Below, piece after piece: positions 21,800-31,607 of a stretch of DNA of 64,000 nucleotides. Source of the DNA: Isochrysis galbana (Eukaryota > Haptophyta > Isochrysidales > Isochrysidaceae); NCBI GenBank assembly GCA_018136815.1, contig CM030938.1, forward strand, positions 5,790,494 to 5,854,493, given 5' to 3'. Below the pieces are notes generated by a model that was not told the origin of the DNA, did no database searches, and was given only the letters and a program-made list of their open reading frames with translations. The translations under genes and the position numbers were made by a program. The number at the start of each line of letters is the position of its first letter. Position 1 is the stretch's first letter.

Positions 21800-21965
21800 G
21801 ACGAATTGACGAATTGGGATGGCCCATAGGGCTAAGGGCAACGAGGAAGGAGGCATGCCGGCGGCAGGCGCGGCGAAGGAGACGACGTCGGAGACGCTGA
21901 CGGACTGAAGCCCGTCAGCATAGGAAGGCTGGCAAGCGGGCTTGGGCGAGGGCGAGGACGTTGGC
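21800..21965 (-). pseudogene. Fragment of the MSLSPP transposon gene
   Basis: The reverse complement reads CCGTCAGCGTCTCCGACG, then GGCATGCCTCC and CCCTATGGGCCATCCCAATT. It matches the N-terminal coding part of the gene at 48648 and the fragment at 34466-34658. It is short, and start and end are both lost. Confidence 0.7.
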
Positions 21966-22004
21966 CTTACATGTGAAACTCAGAACTCAGCAAGGCTAGG
22001 GCTG

Positions 22005-22145
22005 ACCATTAACAGGCAAGTTTTTTGGAAACCCATTGGTAGTTTTTCAAGGTCAGCACATTGACAGGTTGAGTTTTTTTCTGGGTGTTAACAGGTTTTG
22101 TTTTAGGAGTGTAAATACCCTATTAGTGGCCATTAACAGGTTAAA
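22005..22145 (+). repeat. Four dispersed TTAACAGG-type repeats in an AT-rich patch
   Basis: ATTAACAGGCAAG, ATTGACAGGTTGAG, GTTAACAGGTTTTG and ATTAACAGGTTAAACC occur within 140 bp, spaced roughly 30 to 50 bp apart, in unusually AT-rich DNA. Confidence 0.5.
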
Positions 22146-22158
22146 CCCATTACAAGGT

Positions 22159-22275
22159 GTAAAAAAAACTTCTTAATAGTCTCGCCGCGCGCGCGACTCT
22201 GTACAGTCCGCAGCCTCGCCCGCTTCCCTTCACTCCCCTTCCACCTGCCTTGCGGCTCGTCCCCTCGTGCTCTAC
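22159..22275 (-). repeat. Repeat K, inverted copy
   Basis: AAAAAAAACTTCTTAATAGT, CTCGCCGCGCGCG and, further on, GCCTTGCGGCTCGTCCCCTC form the reverse complement of the K copies at 1235 and 23268. Confidence 0.55.
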
Positions 22276-22684
22276 CTAGGGGCTGGGTGTGATGGGTTTC
22301 CAGTGGCAGACGGTGTGTGCCGATTCTCGACGGCCTGTTTCTCGCCTTCCTTCTGTGCCGTCGGGCTACCGGCTGGTGTGTGACCGTTTCTTGTGTTGGG
22401 TGTCAGGCAGCTATGGTCAGTGTGACTAAGGCCTGTTGTCGGTTGGTGGGCGGCTCGCGGCGAGGGGTCGCTTGGTTAGGCGAGGCGCTCTGCTATGTTG
22501 AGGGCTTTCGCTACCAGAGATAGATTCGTGTTCATGACTAGGGCGCCTTTGTTGTTAGTTGAGAAGGCTGGGGCGCTGAGGTCGTGTGGAGGTTTGATTT
22601 TCGGCTTTCTTCCCTGGGTGGCCTTGCGCGTGCGTGCGGTGGAGAAGTCGTCCGGAGGTTCGCGACCTCTAACGAGGATATCGC

Positions 22685-22832
22685 ATGTTCGACATACACG
22701 CTTTGGGCTTCGGCCCCGGGTACTCTAGATGGCTAGCGCTATTAACAAACGTTGACTCACTCCCGACCCGATGGATCAAGGCTAACGGTAGGCGTAGCAA
22801 TCCCTTCACGATACACTGCGGCATGCCCCTCT
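22685..22832 (+). pseudogene. LINE reverse transcriptase fragment
   Basis: The frame encodes ALGFGPGYSRWLALLTNVDS, IKANGRRSNPFTIHCGMP, nearly identical to residues about 54-97 of the RT at 40584-43163. It breaks off inside motif B (GMPQGCPL), where unrelated sequence begins. It is young by divergence but strongly truncated at both ends. Confidence 0.88.
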
Positions 22833-23267
22833 TTCGTGATCAACGCCGGTTCTGTTGCCCCCATGCTATGCATCATGTCGTCCCCCGCCGTCACTCAGTT
22901 TGCGCCCGACCGAGCACTCGGTAGAGGTCCACGCCGGGCCTGACAACCCTCCCTCGTCTCATCCCGTCCCGGTTCCGCCCACGACTAGCTCGCCTCATCT
23001 CTCCGTGTCTCCAGCAAGCCATCAAGTCATACATGACATACATGATGTGTAATACATGCTACGTGCGTCCATTCCCACCCTATTGCACTCGCACACCACA
23101 CCGCACTCGCACTCCTCCACAACACAAATAGTTTTTAGTGCACCCCTCCCAGAACGATGGGAGAAAAAAGGTTATACCAAATGGAGGCAAAGGATCTTAG
23201 GTCTTAGAGGTTGGAGCACACCACTCGCCCCTAAACCTAAACCCCACATCCTAGGACCCTAAATATA

Positions 23268-23392
23268 GGAGCTAGCGCACGAGGGGAGTGGCCGCAAGCC
23301 AGAATGAGTAGTGGTGAGGTAGGCAAGAACGGGTGATGCTTCGAAGCAGTTACCCCAGGGCCATGCGCGAGGCGAGAATTAAAAAAACCTCG
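23268..23392 (+). repeat. Repeat K, copy
   Basis: From GCGCACGAGGGGAGTGGCCG to GCGCGAGGCGAGAATTAAAA it parallels the copy at 1235-1351. As there, it lies downstream of a truncated RT fragment. Confidence 0.6.
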
Positions 23393-23515
23393 TCAAGGTC
23401 AAGGTCCGTGCCGTTCACCATCACGGATAAAATTCGCAATGACAATGACCATCACTGCACCACGCTAGTCCCTCTCCCCAATAGACGTGCCACGGGCTAT
23501 TCACAGCGGCTGTAG

Positions 23516-24184
23516 TTACAGCGACCAAGTCTCTCCTTCGGGCAGCCTGCGGTTGACACCGTAGTATCCCTGCTGCGTGCGCACCACACGCAAGTCACCA
23601 TCATTGTAAAGCACCTCGAAGGAGCCAAATGGCAGCGACAACGGTCCCTGCAGCTCAAGCGGCGGCAGCGCAAGGAGTGAGATGCCGAGTGCTGTGCGTG
23701 GCGCGATAGCAGCGCCACGCACAGTTAGGTCGCACCGCCTGCCGCTCGTCTCGTAGGAAAGGATCACGCGCTGCTGAAGCCGGTCCTTGGCGAGACCTGG
23801 TACTGCTGCAGTGAGCCACTCAGGCGGCTGGTATTCAATAATGTTTGTGATGGTGCCCACCTGCGCATCGATGGATTGGCCGATACGGACAGCAGCTGCA
23901 AGTGGCCCTGAGAGTCCGCCCACACCGACCAACGCCTCGCCAAACGACGAGCCTACAATGTCAGGAGCATCGGACCAGACAAGCTCCCAATCTCCGTCGA
24001 GAGCCAGAGCATCCTTTGCCGGCTGCTGCTGCGTAAGTGTGCCGAGGATCGAGGCGATGTGTGCGCGTTGTGAGGACGTAGCCTTGAAGCCGCGGTCCAG
24101 CGGAGCGACCGCCTCAAGCAACGTCTGCCGTGTGGACAGCACGGCCGCGGATGAGCCAAGGGCGAGCAGCAGCGCCGACAGCAT
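23516..24184 (-). CDS. PAP/fibrillin family plastid lipid-associated protein
   Basis: PAP/fibrillins are lipocalin-like proteins of plastoglobules and thylakoids that bind lipids and quinones. This single-exon 222-residue protein has a short hydrophobic N-terminus (MLSALLLALGSSAAVLS) that could be part of a targeting peptide. It then has LDGDWELVWSDAPDI (the domain start), IGQSIDAQVGTITNIIEY and LELQGPLSLPFGSFEVLYND, and closes with the signature GDLRVVRTQQGYYGVNRR. The length suits a minimal fibrillin. The start is the first ATG of the frame. The 5' flank (24185-24440) carries CT- and TAGAG-rich sequence. The plastid assignment is from the family. Confidence 0.87.
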   Translation of the reverse strand: MLSALLLALGSSAAVLSTRQTLLEAVAPLDRGFKATSSQRAHIASILGTLTQQQPAKDALALDGDWELVWSDAPDIVGSSFGEALVGVGGLSGPLAAAVRIGQSIDAQVGTITNIIEYQPPEWLTAAVPGLAKDRLQQRVILSYETSGRRCDLTVRGAAIAPRTALGISLLALPPLELQGPLSLPFGSFEVLYNDGDLRVVRTQQGYYGVNRRLPEGETWSL

Positions 24185-24638
24185 CCGCTGTTCGCCTTCT
24201 TGTTCCCCTTCGCATCTTCCTGGAAAGGGCCAAACCTTTAGATTTTACTTAAAACTCTCTACACTCTCTTAGAGTATCTCTCTAGAGTATAAGGTGAAAA
24301 AGTACCCCTAGAGTACACCTCTAGAAGGAGAGCTTCTCTCATAGAGGGGTAGAGAAATAATAGAGAGGCGGAGGGAGAGAAGAAGCCAAACGACCTATCT
24401 TCTACTCTTCTCGTCTCTCTCTCTTTGTTATGTTGAACCCGCTGTGTGTTTCACTGTTGTTTCTCATATTCATTCTTCTTTTTCCTCGTCTCTATCTATC
24501 TCCCTCCTCCCACTACATCTCCGATGAACAGTCACCTCTCTCTCCCTCTTCTTTTCTTGAATAAAGCACTCGTTTACTTCATACTCATCGGTCTTGGGTC
24601 ACCCTACTCCTCTCCCCCCCCACTCCCCTTTTCGCCGC

Positions 24639-25298
24639 ATGCGCCCCCCTCCCTCGTCCGCCCTCTCCCCCCTCTCTCCCGCACGATGCACCGCACTGCT
24701 GATGGCCACATTGGCTTCGCCCAACGGCTTACTCTTCCGGGAAGCTCGCTGGCCCGACGACTACGCACGCGTCTGCGACGTTCGCCTGCCTTCTTCCTTT
24801 GTCGCTCAGGCGGACTCTTCCGGACCGATGGGCCGAAAGCTTCAGATGAGTGAGGAAGAGGCATTCGAGAGGCGCGTCGCTGCCCGACTCGGATCTGCAC
24901 TGAGAGATCAGGCTGTAGTGCTCCTCGCCCTTCAGCCGGACGCGCCCGGGGAGCCAGTGCTCGGAACTGTGGACTGCATTCCGCTGCCGCAAGGCAAAGG
25001 CCGGCGTGCTCTCGCACCGGACCTTCCCGCGCGATATCTGCTGCGCAACTTGTGGGTGGCGCCAGCAATGCGACGTATGGGGATTGCGAGGAGGCTGATG
25101 GCGGAGGCCGAGGCGCTCGCGCGCTCGCGCCACGTGACTATGCTCGAGCTCGAAGTCATGCCGGGAAATGGCGCGGCCCGCGCGTTGTATGCGGATTTGG
25201 GGTTCCGGCCAGCAGAGGAGGCGCCTGCGTGGATGCCGGCCTTCTTGCAGGGGTCGATACAGCTTGTGAAGGACGTCGATGTAGACGCCGGGTACTAA
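24639..25298 (+). CDS. GNAT-family N-acetyltransferase
   Basis: This is an acetyl-CoA-dependent N-acetyltransferase of the GNAT fold. The central part has YLLRNLWVAPAMRRMGIARR, the acetyl-CoA-binding motif A with its R-x-x-G-I-A pyrophosphate loop. It is followed by LELEVMPGNGAARALYADLG and FRPAEE, motif B with the usual asparagine and tyrosine. The preceding ARVCDVRLPSSF segment is the alpha1-alpha2 region. Two starts are possible, ATG 24639 and ATG 24702, the longer one adding a Pro/Ser-rich leader that might target an organelle. The frame is open and ends at TAA 25296-25298. Plastid GNATs of algae look like this, but the substrate is unknown. It lies head to head with the fibrillin gene, about 450 bp apart. 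Confidence 0.83.
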   Translation: MRPPPSSALSPLSPARCTALLMATLASPNGLLFREARWPDDYARVCDVRLPSSFVAQADSSGPMGRKLQMSEEEAFERRVAARLGSALRDQAVVLLALQPDAPGEPVLGTVDCIPLPQGKGRRALAPDLPARYLLRNLWVAPAMRRMGIARRLMAEAEALARSRHVTMLELEVMPGNGAARALYADLGFRPAEEAPAWMPAFLQGSIQLVKDVDVDAGY

Positions 25299-26169
25299 GG
25301 GCTCTTTGCATACAAACATAGCTAGGGAAGGATGAAGGCATGGTCACCATGCTTGGATTCTACTTTTGAGGATGAGCGATTCATGGCAGTGATAGGGTCA
25401 CAATCAGCATCTTGCGCGGCCCGTGGCTGTAGTGGCAACGGGGGCGGGGTGATAGTTGATGAGCCACGCTGAGAAGGCGGCCGAGAGGGCTGGCGATTTA
25501 CCTTCGAGTGGTCGGCAAGCGTGGCGGCGACGGGTCCACTATGTGCTCGCAACAGTGCTCATCGGATGTCGTCCACAATATTCAAAGGCACCTTTGAAGC
25601 ATTCCAGTAGCCTCTGTTGCGGTAGCATGATCGCTTGCACTCGGCCCCGGATCATTCTCATGTTTCCAACCAGAAAGCCGGGCTCAAGAGGTCAGTGCAC
25701 GGGGAAGGCATGGAACGGCACGAGTGGGCCACGCATCGCTACTCCTACGGCATGTTCTCGCTAGCTGGCGCATGACTCTTTGCCATAGTTTCCCTTACAC
25801 TGGTCGTGGTCGTGAGGAGGACGACACGGGTCCGCGGTGATGTGAATGAATTTCATCAAGGAATGTGGCTGGGGGGGAAGTTGTGGCTGTGGTGATGTGG
25901 ATGGAAGTGGTGTAAGAGGAATGTTGAACCGGAGGGAGGCCCACATGCTAAAAAAACTTGTTAAACTATTCGCCTCGCGCGTGGCCTTGGTCCTCTAACT
26001 AGTAGCCACGCCCTTGGGGTTGGCAGAAATATCCGCATGTATCTACTGGATATTTGGGCTGATTTGCGGCAGAACCAGCTATCTCTGGATATTTGGGCGT
26101 GGGAGCGTTGGATCGATACTTGATACTTGGTGGTATATTTGGGTGAGTGTGGGGTCTTCATTCAAAGCC
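25299..26169. other. Gene-free stretch with an inverted repeat-K end
   Basis: No homologous ORF is seen. GCTAAAAAAACTTGTTAAAC, TATTCGCCTCGCGCGTGGCC at 25949-25990 is an inverted K terminus. A (GGATATTTGGG)-like motif recurs three times around 26045-26145. Confidence 0.45.
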
Positions 26170-26665
26170 TTTGAATTGTGAATTGGCTTAAAGTGAGCTT
26201 TTGGGACATCCCACCCCCTGAAACAAATCATCTCCACCTCCCATTCAACCTAAGCTATCGCTATGACCAACTCTACAGAGCTTGTCTTCGTTCACTTTTG
26301 CTGCCACATTCCACATTTAGCATGCGGTGCTGCACTCGGACGATCCGCTCACGCGGGAGGAGTTTTTTTAGCCCTTTCGAGCTGTAGGTTGACAAATTGG
26401 ACCGTTGGATGGCGAAATCACGCTTAGTCGTCACTAAAGGTCTAAAAAAGGGCAATCAAAGCAACATTTCACATTTCATATTTCATCTGCCCTGGCGACC
26501 ATGGGTGGAAGAGCTTTCCAATCAATGCGTGTATCTGCCACCTCTTTCACTTCAAGGACAAACTGTGATTTGACCCGACGCCCCGCGTGAAGTATGTCAC
26601 AAAACTGCTTGGTATTCCTGAGGGAATGGTGCCTTAGCCTTAGTGCCCTGAGAGCACATTGAAAG
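26170..26665 (+). repeat. Interspersed element E, copy 1
   Basis: It includes GGGACATCCCACCCCCTGAA, CACATTTAGCATGCGGTGCT and GAGGGAATGGTGCCTTAG. The reverse complement of the same landmarks is found in order in 32820-33260, so the two are copies of one element with about 450 bp in common. No coding capacity is apparent. Confidence 0.72.
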
Positions 26666-26684
26666 AGGATATGCATGAGGTAAT

Positions 26685-26892
26685 CTACTGCCTATCTAGA
26701 TGGCTGAAAATGACTGTCGACTTGCATCTAGATGGTGCCCGTGGGGAGGTGTTCCATGCCTTACGTCGTGCCGCTTTCTGACGAGCCGCCTCGGGCGGCA
26801 TGGGGCGTCCCAGGTGGGGCGCGGTGGCGAGGGTCGCCTGGGGCTCGGGAGCGGTCGCGGCACGCTCCATAGGTCAAACTATAACAATAGTT
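26685..26892 (-). pseudogene. LINE ORF1 5' fragment with leader hairpin
   Basis: On the minus strand, ATG at 26870 opens MERAATAPEPQA and continues HLGRPMPPEAARQ, a diverged version of the ORF1 start at 31608 (MERAPTAP...RGRPKPPEPKR). Directly upstream is the hairpin AACTAT-TGTT-ATAGTT (26877-26892) seen in front of the other copies. The frame stops after 61 codons. Confidence 0.72.
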
Positions 26893-27355
26893 GTATCTGC
26901 GGTAAGACTATTATAAGTTTTTTTAAAACACATATTCGAGTATAATTGTAAACGGACCAAGGACAATTTATGGCTCAAGTTGAGCTCTGTCCCACATATT
27001 CGACGGAACGCGACGTATTTAAGAGATAGAAGTTCGCTTGCAGCATGCATTCGTTTCGGGTATGGATATGGGTAGCCCCCCCCACTTCTATAACTATAAG
27101 AGAATTCAATTATGAAATAATTTTGGTAGAAACTGACCGAATTTTCCGCAAATTTTCAACATGGTAGATTTTGGTACCTGGCCCTTGCGCAAACACACGA
27201 GCACAGGCACTAGTAGCGACACACAGTGAATGTGGGAGAAGCCCTACGGAAAAGTGAGAAGTATCCACGATCATTTTCTTTGAAAAAAAAAAAGGAAACT
27301 GCTCATACAACTCCCAACGTTTGAAGACGGCAAGTTACGTTTTTCATCTGAGGGC
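26893..27355. other. AT-rich gene-free stretch
   Basis: No gene is recognised. CATATTCGACGGAACGCGAC (about 26996-27015) recurs at about 52450-52469 with one difference, a hint of a further dispersed repeat. Confidence 0.4.
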
Positions 27356-29449
27356 TTATGGCTGGGCAACGTCTTGTAACTGCTCAAGGCCGATCCTCAG
27401 TTTGGTAGGATGATGATGCAATGAAGCCATATCTACAGCTATAGTGTTGTCCGCATTGTTGTCTTCTTGGGAGCATATGCCTAGCGTGCTGCTTGTCTCA
27501 GATTCCTCGGACTCCCCGATAGTTGGCAAGCCTGGTTTGGAGTTGCGTGGCGCACGAGTGTGGGTTGACCACTCTGATATAAAGCTTAAGACGCCGGGCT
27601 GCACAAGGTCGCCGTCAATATCTGCATCCGTCACGATAGGCTCGGTGCCATCTCGATCCATCCCATCGAGGGCCCCGTCGAAGCCCTCGGGGTCTTCTAA
27701 AACGTCGGCTCCATCAACCTCACCCTCGGAGTCTTCAGAGGCCACATCGCTGTTCAGCTCGGATACATCATCATCTATGCCACGCTCGGCGGTCAATTCG
27801 GAGCCTCCAGCGACCTCAAGAACACGTCCGATTAATCCAAAACCGCTCTTTTTCTCAAACAGCACCTCGACCGCTTTATGCGGCTCTTCCTCATCGTCAC
27901 TCGTGGAGCGCGAGCTCTCAGTCCCTCGAAGAGAGAGAACGCTGAGCTCGCGTTCACTGAGCATGACCGATCGATGTGAATGCCCTAACCCGTACTCGTC
28001 CTCTTGCCCCGAACTGTAATATCGCCTTAGAGCTGGTAGACACTCAGCCTCCGCTTCAGCAAAGTAGGGGACATGCATGAAATCTCCGAAATCGACTTCT
28101 TGTGGTGCGCCTGACGTTGCACCGCTCGCTGTAGGTTCGACGGCAGGTAACGTGCCCTCGAAAATGATCATTTTTCGCTGCCGCGCCAGGTACAACACAA
28201 TCTCTTGAAAGATCTCCTTGGAAGCCGCCATGGCCTCGACTCGGGCGGCGTGGGAGGGTAGAGTCTGCTTGGCGCAGTTGAGCATCGCCCCGAGTAGGAG
28301 CTGCTCCGTGCGAAGACGATCCTCCCCGGCGCGAACATACATGGCGACAAGGGTTCTACAAGACTTCAAGGCATAACGCTCATCCAATGGATGACCCGGA
28401 ATACCCATCGCCTCTGCACACGGAGCGAACAGGCGGCGCGCCGCCGACAGAGCGCGGCCGTAGCTGAGTTCCATGTCAAGCAGCCCCGCGAGGCGACGCC
28501 GAGCATGGGATTGGAAGGTCTCGGGCTTGTTGTCCGCAGCAAGAGGTGGCCCATCCACCCGCGACGAAACGGGCAGCGCACGAATCACTCCCTCCGGAAG
28601 CGGCTGACGTAGCCGAAGCATTGCCGTTAGGATTGCGGCAGCGTCGGCGTCTCCGAATCCTTCTCGTGATGCCGCTGATTGAGCGTCGACGCAGGCTGCG
28701 GCCACAACGAGTGACGCGGGTAGTTTGAATTCGGTAGCCGTGAGTAGACGATGGAGGCAGCGCAGCGCGCTCAAATCGTCGGCGAGTTCTGCTTCCTCAA
28801 GCTCCTGCGCACATATGTCGTGCGCCATCTCGAGGATCTGAGGATTGATGGCATGGATTGACATAGTTTGCTTGAGCCCATCCACCGCCACGGTTGCAAG
28901 CATATCTACCCACTTCGCCGCATGCGCCATCAGGATTCGCGCATGCTCGGCGTAGGTCTGCCCCACCCGTCCTGAGGGCAAGAGTGCATGGAGCCACGCT
29001 TTGTCGGCGACTAGTGCCATGGCCGCCTCCGAAGGGAGCTCGTCGCTCTTCTGTCGCGGGTGGACCGCGCGCTTGTCCTTGCTGATCAGGAGGCATCGTG
29101 CCAGCAAGGCAAAGAAAACGAAGACAAACATGCTTCCAAAACCAATCAGCACGAAAAATGGCCCCCAAATAGTCAGGGCGTGCCCGTGGAGCGCAGTCGG
29201 TAAAAGCGGCGGTGAAACAGGCGGTGGTGGGGCGGAAACAGGTTGCCTAGCGAGCGGCTGTGGCTGCCATTTTTGACGGATAGGTGGTGCGGGTGGCTGG
29301 AATCTTGGTTTCTGCTGGTCCTCCTGCAACCTGCCCCTTGTTGCAACGTCCTGCAACTGCTGCCAATCGTCGGGCCAGAGAACCGTTCGCCCTCTTGTCC
29401 CCATCCCTGCCGACTTGGGTCCGCCAACTCGCACTCTCCAAGAGTCCAT
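27356..29449 (-). CDS. Hypothetical protein with one transmembrane helix and acidic tail
   Basis: This is a single open frame of 697 residues that I cannot assign to a family. The N-terminal 90 residues are Pro/Gln-rich. Residues about 92-121 are strongly hydrophobic (LTIWGPFFVLIGFGSMFVFV) and end in basic residues, so it is probably a single-pass membrane protein with most of its mass on one side. The middle (about 130-430) is Ala/Leu-rich and likely helical. The last 170 residues are Ser/Asp/Glu-rich (GIDDDVSELNSDVASEDSEG) and probably disordered. The frame is long, uses the same codons as neighbouring genes and lacks repeats, so I take it as real. It ends TAG at 27356. Introns cannot be excluded. 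A purine-rich tract and a CT microsatellite lie upstream. Confidence 0.65.
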   Translation of the reverse strand: MDSWRVRVGGPKSAGMGTRGRTVLWPDDWQQLQDVATRGRLQEDQQKPRFQPPAPPIRQKWQPQPLARQPVSAPPPPVSPPLLPTALHGHALTIWGPFFVLIGFGSMFVFVFFALLARCLLISKDKRAVHPRQKSDELPSEAAMALVADKAWLHALLPSGRVGQTYAEHARILMAHAAKWVDMLATVAVDGLKQTMSIHAINPQILEMAHDICAQELEEAELADDLSALRCLHRLLTATEFKLPASLVVAAACVDAQSAASREGFGDADAAAILTAMLRLRQPLPEGVIRALPVSSRVDGPPLAADNKPETFQSHARRRLAGLLDMELSYGRALSAARRLFAPCAEAMGIPGHPLDERYALKSCRTLVAMYVRAGEDRLRTEQLLLGAMLNCAKQTLPSHAARVEAMAASKEIFQEIVLYLARQRKMIIFEGTLPAVEPTASGATSGAPQEVDFGDFMHVPYFAEAEAECLPALRRYYSSGQEDEYGLGHSHRSVMLSERELSVLSLRGTESSRSTSDDEEEPHKAVEVLFEKKSGFGLIGRVLEVAGGSELTAERGIDDDVSELNSDVASEDSEGEVDGADVLEDPEGFDGALDGMDRDGTEPIVTDADIDGDLVQPGVLSFISEWSTHTRAPRNSKPGLPTIGESEESETSSTLGICSQEDNNADNTIAVDMASLHHHPTKLRIGLEQLQDVAQP

Positions 29450-29699
29450 CTGTCCGCGCGATCGCGAACCTCGTCCCCTGAGCTGGTTATCACTCCCTCA
29501 CTTAAGCTCTTGCTTTCCCCTGGCCTTGCTTGGTCTTTCCACCTCCTCCCTGCTACAAGCGAAGAACACAAGAGATATGTACTCGACGGGTGGTGTGAGG
29601 ATTTGGCCACTCCCTCAGACTCCTGCCCGCTGGCCAGCCGTGTTGTGCTGGCTGCTCACCCTCTCCCTTCGACTGCTCTCAATCTCCTTCTCTCGAGTT

Positions 29700-30273
29700 G
29701 ATAGTCTTAAAGGGGGAGAGGGGGGAGCGGAGGGTGTGGGGAAGAAGAAGGGGGAGGGGGAAGCGGCGTGCAAGCGGGCAGAGGGGAGGTGTACGTGGAT
29801 GGGAGGAGGGAGATGGGGCGAGGGAAAAGGAGAAGGAGAGGACGGTGAAGGGGCGAGGGGGGAGGGGGGGGAGCGGGAAGGGGAGAGGGGGGGAGAGAAG
29901 GGAGAGAGGGAATGAGGGAGGGAGGGAGAGGCAGGGAGAGAGAGACAAGAGGAGAGGAGAGAGAGAGAGAAGTAGAGAGAATCAAAGGGAGATTGAGAGG
30001 TTGACAGGGAGAGAGACTGAGAAGAGAAAAAGAGAGGGGAAAAGAGGGGAGAGGAGAGAGAGAGAGAGAAAGGGAGAGAGAGACAGGGAAGGGGGGGGGA
30101 AGAGGGAGAGGGAGAGAGAGAGTCCTCTTATTCCAGTGACGGTCTCATCTTCTCTGCCGATCAGCCCACCACGAGGACTCGAATACCAAACATATTTCTC
30201 TATTCTTGTGATCCGCGAGATGATGTGATGGATCACGGCGGCGAAGAGAGAGAGGCGATGGCCTTGAGGCGCC

Positions 30274-30363
<90 letters not shown>

Positions 30364-30495
30364 TCTCTCTCTCTCTCTCTCTCTCCCTCTCTTTCTCTCT
30401 CTCTCTCTTCCACTCTCTCTCTCTCTCCCTCTCTCTCCCCCCCCCTCTCTCTCCCTCTCTCTCTCTCTCTCTCTCGCTCTCTCTCTCTCTCTTAC
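29700..30495. repeat. Purine-rich tract and (CT)n microsatellite
   Basis: GGGAGA/GAGA-rich sequence at 29720-30120 and a CT array at 30276-30490 make up the 5' flank of the minus-strand gene at 29449. The long reading frames across them are repeat artefacts. Confidence 0.93.
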
Positions 30496-30676
30496 TGGAT
30501 TCGTTACATGCGTCACCACGGGGATCGACGGATGAAACGCTCTCACGAGAACGTTTCAAACACCGCCACATGGAGTAGAGAGTAGCCCACTAGTATTCAG
30601 TAGACCCGGTCTCTCTCGCGCGGCCGCACCCACGAGCAATGAGTATATATAGAATGAGTAGGATTCGCGGGAAAGA

Positions 30677-30699
30677 GGCGCCGTCCGCCTGACGGCGCC
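30677..30699. other. Perfect GC-rich hairpin
   Basis: GGCGCCGTC (30677-30685) pairs with GACGGCGCC (30691-30699) across a CGCCT loop. It stands alone between gene-free flanks and has no T-run, so it is not an obvious terminator. Confidence 0.6.
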
Positions 30700-31083
30700 G
30701 CCCCTTGATCGGCGATCTCGATGATCTCGAATCTCATCTCGACCTCCAAACCCGCTTCAAGCTGCGAGTCGCAGTCTTGTCAACCAACCGCTACAAGTCA
30801 TCTCTCGGGATACGTATCGAGGTCTCTATCCCGCGCACTCCCGACTCTCGGGATAGTGGAACGGAGGGCTAGGGCGGTCAAACAGTGTTTTTTAATAGGG
30901 GTGAAAAAATGACCATCTCAGAATTGAGGAAATTTAAGGATTTTTTTCGGGAGAAAGTTCCCAATACACCCAACTAGCACATATCCGGGGCCCATTAGGA
31001 CCTGGACCCCCCCCTTGGGCCCCCATAACAAAACGTAATCAAAAACTGACAAAAGACGCTAAAATCGCAAAAGCTCAAAAAGC

Positions 31084-31460
31084 CCAACTTCGAACCGATG
31101 CCGGGCGCGCTGCGTGGCCGTTTTCGACGATCCATCCGGATGGCGGACCCCACCAGATACCATATACGCATATCCCACCCGGATGGTCACGCCAATCGGG
31201 CAGGCCGCGCGCCGAACCCTCGTCGAAATCACCCACCCGCCGAGCCCATTGAACGTTGAGCCGTCGCCGAGGGAGGCCCGGAGAGACCAACTTCGAACCG
31301 ATGCCGGGCGCGCTGCGTGGCCGTTTTCGACGATCCATCCGGATGGCGGACCCCACCAGATACCATACACGCATATCCCACCCGGATGGTCACGCCAATC
31401 GGGCAGGCCGCGCGCCGAACCCTCGTCGAAATCACCCACCCGGCTCGCCGTCCTCGAAGA
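31084..31460 (+). repeat. Two 204-bp monomers in front of LINE ORF1
   Basis: CAACTTCGAACCGATGCCGG begins at 31084 and again at 31288, exactly 204 bp apart. The unit also contains CACGCCAATCGGGCAGG and ATACCATATACGCATATCCC. The satellite at 6571-9290, also 204 bp long, has CAACTTTCGACCGCTACCGG, CACGCCAATCGCCGCCG and CACCATATCCGAATATGCCG in the same order, so the two are homologous. Confidence 0.88.
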
Positions 31461-31585
31461 CGTCCGCAAGGCGCAAGGCGGTGGAGCATTGCCGTGCGAC
31501 GGGCGAGAGCGAGAGCGCTCGTCTCGCGGTTCGCTCGGGCAAGTTCCCTAGGCCCAGGCCATGTTGTATTCAGGCCTCCTGCAAA

Positions 31586-31601
31586 AACTATCGTTATAGT
31601 T
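31586..31601 (+). promoter_or_regulatory. Leader hairpin before LINE ORF1
   Basis: AACTAT-CGTT-ATAGTT is a perfect 6-bp stem ending 6 bases before the ORF1 ATG at 31608. Equivalent hairpins sit at 26877-26892, 43964-43979 and 47355-47370 (one mismatch). Confidence 0.65.
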
Positions 31602-31607
31602 TCAGCG

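Noticed and set aside
30677-30699. Transcription terminator
   Set aside because: The hairpin lacks a T-run, and intrinsic terminators are not expected in nuclear DNA.
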